Shown: positions 40,321 to 52,491, numbered from the stretch's first letter. The stretch is 64,000 bases of DNA from Anoplolepis gracilipes (GCF_047496725.1 NC_132976.1:6246001-6310000), one strand, 5' to 3'. Program-made: numbers and translations. The notes: generated from the sequence alone by a model not told the origin.

Positions 40321-40781
40321 GCTCGTATCTATTTACGTCACCGCTTGTATACATGCTCGTTTTTTCTTTCAGAAAATTTTCAAAAGGATATTGCAACCTA
40401 GCTTGTAAAATAGATGCTATTTCAATCTCCAGACCTAGATAACTTTCGAGCAATAAGCGATTAAAAACCGCAAAACTTTTATGAAGTACGTTTGCTGAAT
40501 GCAAGTAAGTAACGAAAGCTATTTCCTGTTTTATTTATTTAGATTTAATATTATTTTATTTGTATTTTATTTTATATTTTATATATATTTTATTTATTTA
40601 TTTATTTGGAAAAGCATATTTTTAATTTAACATTTAAATCTTTGGTTTAATAAAAACAATTTTCGCATCGATTCACGATGACGTCGAAATGAGATCGATC
40701 TCTCGAAGGTACTGCGTTAATCCGCGGAATCGAGCGTTCAACGTTTCAGGAGCAACGCTTCATCTAAATGCTGCTCGTTTT

Positions 40782-40788
<7 letters not shown>

Positions 40789-40814
<26 letters not shown>
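40789..40814. repeat. (TC)n microsatellite
   Basis: A TC array of about 26 bp with pyrimidine-rich flanks. Confidence 0.9.
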
Positions 40815-41658
40815 GCTCTCTTTTTCTCTTTCATATCCTCGCGCGCAGCACGCGCAAGGCTTTATCCGGTTAACAATCCCTAATTATGGGGTTCCTCGTA
40901 ACTAACTCGGTTAACGTGGAAGGTCCCCCTTACAACCTTCTCCCCCCTGTGAGCCGCTCAGTACTTGCCTATCATCGCGATGGATGCAGATTAACCGGTC
41001 GTCCAAGATCTCTCTCGTAGCCTTCACTTTAACTTCCCGGCTTCCTTCGTTCAACGGCATTCGATTTCGCATATCCTGTCATGCCACCTCTCAGGATGGA
41101 CCGCCAAGTTTTAATAACTCGTTACAAAATTTGTTAAACCGAGGCGAATGTAAGGTAGGTATGAGAAGCATCGCCATAGGGCAAAAAGATTTGATTTTAC
41201 AAAATTCGTCTTAACATTAAAGAAGTGAGGTACGATCTTAAAAGTCGATTTTCTTTTTACTATAAACTTTTTTTAATATAAAAAACGTCGCTAGTTATTT
41301 TTAATTTTTCGCAGTTGTTAAATATCTTTGTAACTAGCGAGAAAGAGATCGGTTATAAAAAAAATAAATTTGCAAAACCAATTATAACTTGCATTATTAT
41401 TCATTGTAAATTGTAAATTTCAGTCATTTTATTGTAAATTAAATATTCATCATCCATTGTAAATTATGTCAATTTATTACAGATTTAAAGTAATGATAAA
41501 TAACTTGATTATTACAGAAAAAAATAAAAATCAATTTTTTTCCATACTAGAATACTATTATTATTATTTTTAGTTTAACTAGTTTAAAAAATAATCTAAT
41601 CACTACACACTACGTTTAAATTCTTGTTATAAAATTAAAAATGTAATAGAAAACTCAC

Positions 41659-41699
41659 CGAATAAACTCGTGTAAATAACTCTTGGATGTTTTCATCAT
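41659..41699 (-). CDS. Candidate 41-bp internal exon of an unrecognised gene
   Basis: On the minus strand a 41-bp segment sits between a strong acceptor (ATTTTTCTTTCAG) and a strong donor (GTGAGT). Using two bases to complete a split codon, it reads DDENIQELFTRVYS, which looks like real protein, and it ends in phase 0. The candidate ATG exon at 46785-46830 ends with exactly the one base needed, so the two exons join in frame across a 5.1-kb intron. The next exon would lie below 41659 and was not found. I do not recognise the family. Chance pairing of splice-like signals is possible. Confidence 0.35.
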
Positions 41700-43381
41700 C
41701 TGAAAGAAAAATATTAAAATTAGAATAAAAAGACATTTATACATATACAATCTATTATTAGTTTATTTTCGTTTTTCGAGTTAGTTTTTAACTTGAATAA
41801 TTTACAAAATAAAATTACAAACTATATAAATTTAAATAAGAAAAATATTACTAGTTGCGCTAATTATTCAAATATATTCTGTATGTCTTCCGAATTATAA
41901 ATTTTCCGAAATAAATCAATTTCAAAAATATAAAATCTTCAAAAATATGCATAGCTTTTTTAAAGTGCATACGCACGTAAAATCAGATTACATATTTGGG
42001 ATATTTTATATACCGCATAACTATATTTTGTCAAAAGTGTTTCGCAGAATACCATACGCTGCATTGAGAAATTTTAAAGATACACGCGCATACGTGTAAT
42101 ATAATTAAATTTTATATTTTCGAAGAATGAAGTATATCATTTATTTATGTAATAATTTTTTAATTTTTTAAAAATATTTATTCTAAAAAATATATTCAAA
42201 TATATCTATTCATAGAATTAATATTCACATGCTAATCTTTTTCATTAAATGAATTAATTTGGATAAAACACATCCAATTTTTTTATTTTCTAACAATATT
42301 TTCGCACACTAAAACTGTCATAACGCGCGGCCCCGCATAAAATTTATTTATATAAAATTTATAAATACAAGATTTTTTATAATATCCATATATATATATA
42401 TTAAACTATTATGATTGATTGAAACATATTATTGCGTTATCTGATATTTCAATTAAAAAAGGACTAAGTAGATATATCAATCCTGTTAATCATTCTACGC
42501 ATAATTATATTATGTGTACGCATATTTTCATATATATAAATCCGTATCGCGTCGCTTGATTAAGCGCGAGAATAACCGTAGTAACATAAACATAAAACAA
42601 TGACATAAATTTAATTCAGAAATAATCAACACATTATTTATTCTCTTTGAATTATTATATTGGAACTGAATATTATATTAATAAAATTATATACCATATA
42701 TATAGCATTAAATTTAACATTCCTTGGTTTTTCTTCACAAGAAATGTATACTTTTAAGTAAAAATTAAAATTAAAATTATATTGTACAGTGAAATGAAAG
42801 CAGTGAAAGAGTTGAATGATTTGGAAGGAACTTTACTTAAACAAAGTTTGTCGGAATGTCGGGTGTGATTACTCATTCATCACAAAAATAAGCATATATT
42901 TTCATGGATTTTAAATTTTATTAAACAGTTCTCCTTTTCTTCAACGAATGAAATAGTAACAGTCAAACCTTAATTTTAGTACAATGAAGAACGTAACCAC
43001 TGTTAAACAACTGACTGATATTGTCAGACTTAAAGATCTTATAAGCTAGGTTATATTAATTTATTAATTTTATATAATAAGGTTTACTTTACAATTGTTT
43101 ATTTTCTATATTTTATTTTTCCATTCTGTATTTCTTATATATTTCACGCGTAATGCTACTCATATTTTACAACTATAAATTTACCTAATAATAATGGAAA
43201 AGAGAAATAATAAATGTGATGCTTCACTTTACTGATAACAGTCTTAGACCAGATGTATCCGTTATCGTAATTACAACAATGAGTAAAAATTCAAATCCGT
43301 TCAATGATTATATATTAATATACAAATACTTATGCTCAAATTGAGTACTCAACTGATTGTAGTATCATGTGTATGAATCTG

Positions 43382-44451
43382 GCGTCTTACTTCATAAGAA
43401 CTTATTAATTGTTGGGAGTTTGGCTTTCTTTTTAATAGTTCTAAAGTTTCTGATAAATTAAACAAATAGTTATGACTATTAAACAAAACAAAAAAATAAT
43501 AAATAAAGAACTCAAGACAAAGTAAAATGCCAAGTTCATACGCTGCACCTTACTTTGTCTGCCAATGATTTTTTAAGCATTTTTTACTAGATTTTAAGCG
43601 CTTGAGTTTCACAATAGTGCTACAAAAAATTTTATGCATAAAAATAGTTAGAATATTAATTTAACAAATTAAATTACCAAATTAAACGCTCGTCATATTT
43701 CGATAATTCTATCAATTAATGAGATTTCGTGCTATTCTGCAATCACTTTCCGAAGAGAGATTTTATACATAAAAATTATTAGAATATTTATTAAACAAAT
43801 GAGCCCAAAACGTCAATTGTATAAAAACCGAGATGAGACATTGGTCATATTTCGATAGGTGTATCGATTTTAATGAGATTTCGCGTCAGTCTGTAATCAC
43901 TTTTAATTTCTAGAGAGAGTTCTGTGTGTAAAAATTATTATATATTTATAATATATTTATTAAACAAATTAGATATTTCGATTGTTCTATCAATTTTAAA
44001 TGAAATTTTGGGTTATTTATTTGTGTCGCGCGCGTTCTGCAATCACTTATATTTTCCGAACAAAGTTAGATATGCATAAAAATTATTAGAATATTTAATT
44101 AATTAAAATATTTTTAAATAAATTTAAACACATTAGATCGAAACGCCGATATAACATAAAATCTCATTTACGTCCAGCGTCTTGAGCGATCTAATTTACA
44201 TAATATTCTAACAATTTTTATGCATAAAACTATTGAAGCGCTTAAAATCTGGCAAGAATGCCAAAAAAATCATGGAAGGACAAAATAAACCTGGCGCCTC
44301 AGTTTGTCCTGATTTTTTCCGAATCATTTTTTTAATAGCCGGCACTACTTATTTAATCTAGAATCTTAAAATTATTAATCTAAGAATTTTAAAATTATTA
44401 AAAATAAAGTTAAGATTCTTAATGATTAATGAGTTTCCACAAGTAAGACGC
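43382..44451. mobile_element. TIR element, about 1.07 kb, non-autonomous
   Basis: Both ends carry the same inverted terminal word GCGTCTTACTT (43382-43392; inverted at 44441-44451). Long subterminal stretches also match in inverted orientation, for example around 43561-43656 and 44201-44275, sharing ATTTTAAGCGCTT and TTTTATGCATAAAAA. Nested palindromes lie inside each arm: AGACAAAGTAA with TTACTTTGTCT at 43515-43560, and GGACAAA with TTTGTCC at 44278-44309. The centre has three diverged direct repeats starting near 43691, 43843 and 43971. No transposase frame is visible. It looks like a MITE or foldback element; the superfamily is unknown. Confidence 0.65.
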
Positions 44452-45164
44452 TTCACACAGATTCAAATAGAACTGTACGAAATATGCTATGCAATAATCG
44501 CGACAAAAAAATTAATTCCACGAATAATATGTAATAAATTACCTCATATGTAATAAATTATCTGATTGTTCCCACAAAACCTGATATCATTCTAGACCTG
44601 CTCATTCTTTCCTAATCCGTCGATGCATCTTCAAAAGCACATAACACTCGTGCGACAAATACTCCCGATTTCGATGCAATATTATGTTTATTGATACACG
44701 GAATTTATCTCAGACCGATTTCTTCTCGTTTACGTATCGCCGCACGAATGACAATAAAATCACCGTGTCCAACGTGTTATATCATAAAAAAAATCGATGT
44801 GTACTTTTTCGCGGATTAATAGATTATGTATAATGAAACGAACATCCGTTTTTCAATTCGACACTTCACCTCACGCAATCCGAATCACCGTTTCCGACGA
44901 ATTCGGTTGTTATGTCCCTTGCTTATGATATCCGTCGACACTCCAGTATTCCTCGAAATGTCACGGAACGTGCGACGTTCGTCGGTCAAACAAATACACA
45001 CAAAAGTAACGGCGTATAGGAACATGCCGGCAAAATGACGCACTTGCAGGATCGAAGATTACGAAACGCCACCGATTGCTAAAAGACAATGCAAGAACAA
45101 ATCTCGAGATTATAAATCCGTTCTAAATCTTGATTCATTTCGGATATATATTTGTACGCGATAC

Positions 45165-45482
45165 TCGTCCAAAATTGACGAAAATGACGACGCAGGACAA
45201 TCACGATTCGATTCGGCTCGACTCTGCGACCGTGCGCAGAGTTTGACCTCTAACGATTATGTAGTGGAGATAACTCTCGTGCCTGTTATCACTGTGCGAC
45301 TGTTACCACAAGCGCCATCTCCACCACATGATCCCTACAAAGATTGACTCTGTACGCGGCAGTCGCACAATCGTACAGTCCGTGACGCTGAGCGGAGTCG
45401 AGTCAAGCTGAATGGAGTTGAGTTGAGCCCAATTAGGTCGTGATCCTTGTCCTGCATCGTTGTTTTCGTCAATTTTGGACGA
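45165..45482. mobile_element. Foldback inverted-repeat element, about 320 bp
   Basis: The outer 42-45 bp (45165-45206 and 45438-45482) are near-perfect inverted copies, starting TCGTCCAAAATTGACGAAAA. The similarity continues inward to about 45280 on the left and 45303 on the right. The right arm carries an extra stretch of about 60 bp built of GAGTCGAGTC/GAGTTGAGTT-like units. The element is CpG-rich against AT-rich flanks and shows no coding capacity. It resembles a foldback MITE; an old inverted duplication is the alternative. Confidence 0.6.
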
Positions 45483-46170
45483 ATTGCAACTATTAATTCC
45501 ATGAATTGTCCGCGATGTTTTTATGCTTCCCTCTGCACGTGTTAATTTTTCTGTATTCATAACAAGATATGATTAGAATAAATATACATTTAAAGAAAAA
45601 ATCATAAAAAAAATAATAATTGAAAAACTTTTTGATTATATTATTATATTATTTGAGTGTATTTCTTTTATTGTATATATTATTCTTCAAAGGAAAATTT
45701 TTTTTTTATAAGTAACTATTTTAAAAATAGTAATTAATAAGTCAACTACTTTTTGAATTACATAAAAATATTAATATTGTACATCACTTATTAATACTAA
45801 TGTCGTGCATTTATTTATTTACTATTTATTGTAATATTATTTAATTATATTTTATCTATATCTTAAAAAATGATTTACAACATATTTTAATGAAAAATAA
45901 CGAATATTTATTTATGAATTGATTGGATTTTCAAATTACGAAATAAGAGAGCCATAAAATCGTAGATCCGATCCTGAATTTATGTGCTTTAAAAGTCATT
46001 CAATTTTCCGACGTATATATTTACAAATACATAATCTTTACCGAAATCTAGCTTCTTCTCCTGTAATAAGACCGAATGTTTTTCCCTGCTTGGGGATCCA
46101 GGAGAAGACAAAATTGACGACAGGGTCGGAGGCATAGGGCGAAGAGAGAACGTAAGTGCGAGAGAGAAAA

Positions 46171-46189
46171 AGAGAGAGAGAGAGAGAGA
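46171..46189. repeat. (GA)n microsatellite
   Basis: A short GA array in a purine-rich run. Confidence 0.85.
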
Positions 46190-46497
46190 AGTCGAAGACT
46201 TCGAGATGAGGGATGTACGGCGTGACGGTCTAATTGAGGCCCTCTTGATTGCATTTACACCGCTGCGCGGCCTCCCGTATATCCCCAAGTGTATCCACAC
46301 AGAATATCCACCTTCCCCGATGGATCTGCACATAGAGACCACTTGTACCTTTCTTCCTCAATGTTCTTCTTCGCCCGCCATCCTTCGCCCATCCTCGTCT
46401 TTACCTTCCCCTTCCTCATCACGGCTTGCATCAGTGTACCTTCCATTTGCACTTGATGCAACATTGCTCACGCCGTCTCTTTCAATTTTTATTTCTC

Positions 46498-46503
<6 letters not shown>

Positions 46504-46542
<39 letters not shown>
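46504..46542. repeat. (CT)n microsatellite
   Basis: A perfect CT array of about 39 bp followed by C-rich pyrimidines. It underlies the leucine/serine repeats in the open frames here, which I do not regard as genes. Confidence 0.9.
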
Positions 46543-46544
<2 letters not shown>

Positions 46545-46784
46545 CCTCCCTTTCCTTCTCAAAGAGCTTCGAAAGATCGTTCCTCCTTTTTCACTGATGA
46601 GAAGCAAACCGCCGCGCCATTATAAACGCGCTCATCGACATCGTTTCTCGGTGCGAAACCTTGAGAAGAGACGGAACCAGCGAACAAGAAAGAGAGACGG
46701 AGAGAAAAGAATACAAACGACAGGAGGGAGAACCGCGTATCACAGGGATAATAATTTGTCCACTTGCGCGTGTAACAATCTCAC

Positions 46785-46830
46785 CTGATCTGTCCGCTGT
46801 CTTACAATCTTCCTCCTCCTCCGTCCCCAT
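46785..46830 (-). CDS. Candidate first coding exon of an unrecognised gene
   Basis: On the minus strand an ATG at 46830 opens MGTEEEEDCKTADRS plus one base, ending at a strong donor, ATCAG|GTGAGA. Joined to 41699-41659 the reading continues in frame. A cluster of CCAAT boxes in minus orientation lies 0.6-1.15 kb upstream of the ATG, and GC-rich sequence, including a CCCCCTCCCCCTCCCCC tract near 47145, lies between. An acceptor-like site TTGTAATACAG about 35 bp before the ATG means this could instead be an internal exon. Function unknown. Confidence 0.3.
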
Positions 46831-47399
46831 CCGCCGACAACCATAAACTGCCCCTATTCCGTCATCTGTATTACAAGCGAGAAGTAGGTAGTCCGCTTGA
46901 ATAACGAGATATCAGAGATTGCTATCCTTTTCTAATGGCTGACACCCGTTACGCTGATTCCTCCATTACTCCAAACACTTGGCACACCGAATACTCGTTG
47001 ATTCGTGACACATACATATATATATATATATACGTCGATTGGGAGAACGCGACTGATTACGGTCACACGAAAAACGAATTAATTACCGCGATCGAGCTTC
47101 GCTTATCAATCGAAGCAAGGAAGTCTGCCGTTGCCATCCCGCCCCCTCCCCCTCCCCCTTCCCACTGGCCCGAACTTTTTGTAGCTCCACATTTATTCAC
47201 TCGTGGATACGAATTAACGCGATATGATAACTGTCCGGCACTTCACACGACACTCCCGACACTCACTGTACTCACAAGTAGACCTCGGGTAAACGCACGG
47301 ACTTGTAAATTACACGAAGCCGACCCGCGATAAATCGCCCGACACGTCCGACGTTCATTACGCGCGAGCGATACTTGAGTTTTCTTGAGAAAAATTTGA

Positions 47400-48000
47400 A
47401 TTACGTCACACTGCAATGCCAATAGCTGATTGGTGGATCGGTATTAGTGTCGCCTAGGTTGCTCAATTCGCGACACGAGGGGTACCAACTTAAACGACTC
47501 CGCGTACTTCGAGAGTTTTTTTTTGGATACAAATTGCCGTCATATATTTGCGCGTTTTCAATAAATTACAATTATTACAGGAAACAAACTGCTCTCATTA
47601 TCTGCACTATTCTCTTTTAATACGCATAGATTGTGCAAAACTATTTTCGCTTTCTCTACCTTTTATAGAAAAAGAAAGACTAATCCAGTATCGTTGTCTT
47701 TGTTCTTGCATTTACAATATTTACATTAATTGTGAATAATTTATGCTTCTATATATACGATCAATTTGCAAATTGCATCACAAGGCTTCACAGTGAATTC
47801 TTATGTTAAGATTCTTAAATAAAATCTTAAGGGTTCATTCGTCCATCTGATTGGCTAAACGGAGCCTTAAGACCCAAAACACAACTTAAGATGATCTATT
47901 CGGCGATTTGATTGGGCCTATTCAGCTAAACCCGCATAAGTGCATAAGAATATGTATAAGGAAATTGATTGGTCCATTGGAACATGCGTAACGAAATGGA
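47400..48000 (-). promoter_or_regulatory. CCAAT-box cluster, candidate promoter region
   Basis: ATTGG on the + strand (CCAAT on the minus strand) occurs at 47429, 47850, 47911, 47968 and 47976, with one + strand CCAAT at 47419. The density is high for the window. It may be the promoter of the tentative minus-strand gene, or CCAAT words inherited from a repeat copy. Around 47805-47830 a small inverted repeat, TTAAGATT...AATCTTAA, also occurs. Confidence 0.3.
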
Positions 48001-48039
48001 GCCATCTGGATAGGCCCTAAAGTGCTCGCAGATTCAGCG

Positions 48040-48820
48040 ACACTCGACGGCGGAATGCGCGGTAATTTGAGAAAAGTACTAGCTCGGATGTCTCTCGCGT
48101 CGATAAGATTTACGGGACGGGAACGTGTTACGGCTTAACGAGAATTCGCGCGTCCGATCCACCGTCATTTTCGTAAATTACAATTCGCGGATTCAATCTG
48201 CAGGCGAGCAATCCGGTTATCTCGTCGCGCATCGCTACATTGTAAATTGTGCAAGATTTCGGGAAGGACGGATGTGACAAGCACCTAGCGGCGGACGTGA
48301 CCAACATCTAGCGGCGGACGCGATAATTAAAAGAGCAACTCGCGGTATCGCGATGATTTAATGGACGAAGGGTGCGTTTTTTCCCGCGTTTTTAACGAGA
48401 TCCTTTTTCGTTCCCGATACCATCATTTTCGTGCGACATTACGGATTCAGTCTTAACGGCGAGTGTCATCTTTTTATTGTGCATCGAGTATGATTTTTTT
48501 TATTGTATATTGACACGTCATAAATTGCGCGGAAATATGAAAATTCGGGAACGCGCGAAATCTAACCTAGCGGCGAGGACGCGTTAATTACAAGAGTGAC
48601 TCGGAGTGATTGAAGAGACCACAATATCGTCGCTTAACGAGGATTCGTCTCCACCATTTTCGTAAATCATGAATTCGAGGGATTCCAGAATCAAGCTTGG
48701 TGGATTTGCGGTGCCAAGGTAAGCAAAAAGATTATTATTGGATCATCGTTACCGTCGTATCACTTTTCACCCATCGTTTATCGCTCCCCTCAGGGCTATC
48801 ATCGACACGTCATAAATTGC
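48040..48820. repeat. Diverged tandem repeat, period about 260-290 bp
   Basis: Related blocks recur in order. CTAGCGGCG-type words fall at about 48285, 48308 and 48567. TTAACGAG followed by CACC/ATTTTCGTA-like text falls near 48135, 48395 and 48633. GACACGTCATAAATTGC occurs exactly at 48512-48528 and 48804-48820, with a degenerate version near 48235. This gives roughly two and a half diverged units of CpG-rich sequence. It could be an old satellite fragment or the internal repeats of a transposon. Confidence 0.55.
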
Positions 48821-49538
48821 ATGTAATCTTAATCCCCAACTTTCTTCGTGATTACATTGACGAAGAGAGAATTTAATACGCTTCTCCATGAATTTATCAA
48901 TGAAATATATCAATAATGTTAATATGTGTATATCAAAACAGGCACGCGAGAAACATGAATTATCTCTTAAACTTAAATCATAAGCATTATATTCATAAAA
49001 CTTCATAATTTTAATTTAAAAAAATGAATACATTCGAAAAAGAATTAATTTTGTCTTTGTATTTTTCTGCAATATTTACAACTATATCATATTTTTTGTA
49101 TTATTTTTTCAAAACTCAAAGACAGCAATTTGTCATTCATTGTATATTGTATATACATATAAAGAGTCCATTAATTATAAATTAATTTAATCGTATAAAA
49201 CTGGTTAAATTCCTTGAAGCAAATTGATCTCTGTGTAACTGATGCAATATTGCTAGTATTACTGTAGAGGCAGTTACAATAAAGAGTTCCTTATCCAATT
49301 TATAAAAAAATTACGAAAATTATATTAAAAAAAGAGATGCATTTGTTTTTTAGAAATCGAGACAGAATATAATTTGAAATAAACTCTATAAATTAATCAA
49401 ATTATACTTATGAATTACAATTTGATAGTAAAGTACAATGGTAGTAAACTATTATTTTATTATTTTATTAAATAAATAAAGAAATTTGCCTATCCTTTAA
49501 CAATATCTACGTGATTTAAAAAAAAAAAAAAATAGTTC

Positions 49539-49681
49539 GAATCAACAACATCATTGTAGTTGAAATTTATTTTATTAATTCAATAACATTATTAATCAAA
49601 TTAATACGCCACATATTGATTTGATTAATAATGTTGTTGAATTAATAAAATAAATTTCAACTATAATGATGTTGTTGATTC
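49539..49681. repeat. Near-perfect 63-bp inverted repeat (foldback)
   Basis: The arms 49539-49601 and 49619-49681 match at 61 of 63 positions with a 17-bp loop. An A-rich run precedes the left arm and a T-rich run follows the right, extending the fold imperfectly. It looks like a recent foldback or MITE-like insertion; transcribed, it would form a long hairpin RNA. Confidence 0.85.
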
Positions 49682-50757
49682 AATATTATTTTTTTTTTCA
49701 ATGTAATAACGCTTTTGTTGATCATACGTAACAGAAAGCACATAATGTATAAGGCATACGCGCAAATTTATTTATGAGAATCACGATAACTACCTTGACG
49801 GATAACTATGTCAGTATTTTTTTTTTTTTTTTTTTACAATCATCTGATTATAATATTCTATTCCATTTCACTGATCGGTACTCTTCTGCGTTGATTGGTA
49901 TACGACCGCATTAATTCGTTTCGGAAAGAGGCTCGATTCGATTTGCGTGGTTCGCTCGCGCGCACGAGACATTAATCGAGAAAGGGGCCCGGACTGAGAC
50001 TTTCGGGACCTCGCGCGGACCCTCTGGGGCCCCCGTTACTTCCCGGACATGGCATAAAACGCGCAAACGCCGCCATTAGTTACTGGCACGGTCGCGGAAT
50101 GCCATCCGGCCGGAGCCTTATTAAGCCCATTACGTCTTAATTTATTTCCTCATTTAAAAAAAAGCGCGGCCACGGCCCCGGTAAGTAATGATATAATTCT
50201 ACCGAGGCGTCTCGCGTCATTTGCATTCGCCGTCGTATCGATGGGTGCGTGCATCTTACTGTGGGTGTAACGCACGCCTGTACGCGCGTATAAAGTTTAC
50301 ATACGACCGTAGAAATTCTTAGCTTTCCCTTTCTTTCTCCCTTGGCAAATAACGAACGCCCACGGTCGTTTTGTGGACCCCTCTGATTCAGGAAGAATGG
50401 CGGCTTCGTCTTTATGTAAAATCGAGTTTCTTTGCAGCTTGCTGCTTTAGCGAGCATTAAAATTTACCTTTGCGCGGGAGATGCCTCTCGCATTCGGCAT
50501 GTTTGTCGTCATGATATTAGTTGGCGCTGCATTATTTCACACATCAAATTTATGCGAAGGTTTCAAGCCAAATTGGATTTCCAGACGCATGAATATTTAA
50601 TAAGATTTCATAATTTTATGTAAATTCGCAATGCACAGTAAAGATGAATTGGATAATAAATTGTAGACGCGAATCATAATGCAAAATCAAATTGCAACTC
50701 GTAATATTCACATTTAGTTTTATATATATAAAATATAACAAATTATTCCAAAGTATT

Positions 50758-50847
<90 letters not shown>

Positions 50848-52491
50848 CTAAAATAAATTATGCACAAAAGACAGAGAAGCTAACAGAGAATAGTAACAGG
50901 GATTAATATCGAAGAAATTGAATAAGGATAACCTCAGGCTTTCTAAAATAACAGAACAGAGTCCACGGAATGCAAACACATCGTTTTACGCAATCGCGCA
51001 GGAAAACATCCCCGCCTGCGGTGTCGTTCACACCTGCGGTTTACGCCCTCGGTGGGAAAGAGAGATTGCACCTTCCACCGCGAGGTTCCTTCCACCGCGT
51101 CCTTGTTTGCAATTCGCCGCGTAGCGTTGTCGTTATTAGCCGTAAACCCGCAATCGCGATGGTAATTTGCGCGTTTGCCCGTCAGTGCCGCCGAGTAGAA
51201 TTGCGGTGTCGCCTTACCTTACGTGATAATGCGCGACGTACCGTAAAAGCGTTCCTCACCAACATCTTTCCACACGCGCACATCCTTTCTGCGCGCCAAG
51301 AATCGCGGTAATAACGTGAGAGAATCGGACATACGTATGTCAGCGCGTCTCCACGAAGTAGATGAGTCCAAAACAGCGTGTAAGTACCTTAACAAACGTT
51401 ATGTTGATTTGAAAGTTTTATAGCTACTTGCGCGTGCATTATTACTTTACCGATCTTGTTGATGATGCCTTTATTTTCTCGACTAAATAAATTAAATAAT
51501 TAATTTATTGATGGATTTATTAATTAAATGAAAAATGAATTAAACGTATTTTTCTTCAGTTTAAAGCAGTTTAAACAACCTCAAGTTAATTACAATGGTA
51601 ATTTATAATCATTGTAGTCATACATTAAGTAAAATAATAATTCGATAATTCCCATAAATCAATTTATAATTAACAAACTGTCGTTTCTATAATTTTGTTA
51701 GTTTTTACAAAATTATGACGGTTTAAGATCGGTAGCGAAGAGTTTAAATGTAATAATATCATTGCTAGCAGATTTAGCGAGGATTGTTGTCGATATCATA
51801 TAACATGATGTATCGCTCCGAACTGGTCGAGACGTATTTTCAAGGTAAATGATTTCAAACTTTTTGAACGATTCGAAGTCATTCATCACGACGACGGCGA
51901 ATGATTCGCGGCGCTCTCGAATCGGGAAGCCAGTCTAATTTGAACATTGTCCGCCAGTGGCTTCTTGAAATTAAGCGTCATTGTTTAAGAGTGAATTCAT
52001 CTTGATTGTCGATGACTAATGTCTCGCGGCAGCTACGCTGAGTGCTGCGAGAATGGATCGAGGGTGTCCAGAAGTCGGAGCCTGAAATGGCGGTTGGATA
52101 GAGAAGAAGAGAGGGGGATGGGGTAAAGAAGGGACGGAGGGCACCAAAAGACGGCGGAGACGAAGAAGAAGTGCCCGCCGCCACGTGAGAGAACTCTTTA
52201 ACGAGCATCATCAATAACACGTACCGACGTTCAGGAGAAAACGAAAAAAAGAGCTCGGAGAGTCACGGACAGCGCGTCGTTCGCTATAGATACCGGTAAA
52301 TGGTGTTAATTAGTAAATTTGATTTAAACCCAAATGGCGCGACCGGATAGGCGAACAAGTGCTGCGCGATGATGTACGATCTCTGCGAAATGTTCAGTCC
52401 GGGCTTCTTTGTGATCATCTTCTTTGACAAGGATTGAAAAGTTCGTGAAGGATAACATTATGCCACTATCTATTCGAGATTCTTCGCTCTC
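49682..52491. other. Non-coding interval with CpG-rich blocks
   Basis: CpG-rich blocks lie at about 49890-50330 and 50950-51340, with poly(T) at 49817-49835 and the compound microsatellite at 50762. No gene was recognised; the short frames in the GC-rich parts lack family features. Confidence 0.5.
50762..50847. repeat. Compound (AT)n(GT)n(GC)n microsatellite, Z-DNA-prone
   Basis: 86 bp of uninterrupted purine-pyrimidine alternation: about 28 bp AT, then about 49 bp GT, ending in a short GC/GT stretch. Alternation of this length, with GC at one end, favours left-handed DNA under supercoiling by established DNA chemistry. Confidence 0.9.

Larger units (their letters stand above)
36477..41658. 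other. Non-coding 3' flank of aristaless
   Basis: No coding exon was recognised. It contains AT-rich DNA with (AT)n and (AAT)n arrays and two CpG-rich blocks listed separately. A strong donor-like site, GGAAG|GTAAGT, lies at 36541/36542 on the + strand, which could end a cryptic or non-coding exon. Confidence 0.6.
41700..46784. other. AT-rich interval hosting two inverted-repeat elements
   Basis: Apart from the two elements listed separately, the interval is AT-rich with no recognised gene. If the minus-strand gene is real, this is its first intron. Confidence 0.5.

Noticed and set aside
44136..44155. CGAAACGCC word inside the TIR element
   Set aside because: It resembles a hammerhead 3' core but no CUGANGA core lies upstream.
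45989..46830. Several overlapping frames on both strands
   Set aside because: Driven by (CT)n/(GA)n and pyrimidine-rich sequence giving Ser/Leu or Arg/Glu repeats; only the short splice-bounded ATG exon was kept as a candidate.
46935..47333. 132-codon + strand frame with IYIYIY and a proline run
   Set aside because: It translates an (AT)n microsatellite and a C-rich tract; no family features.
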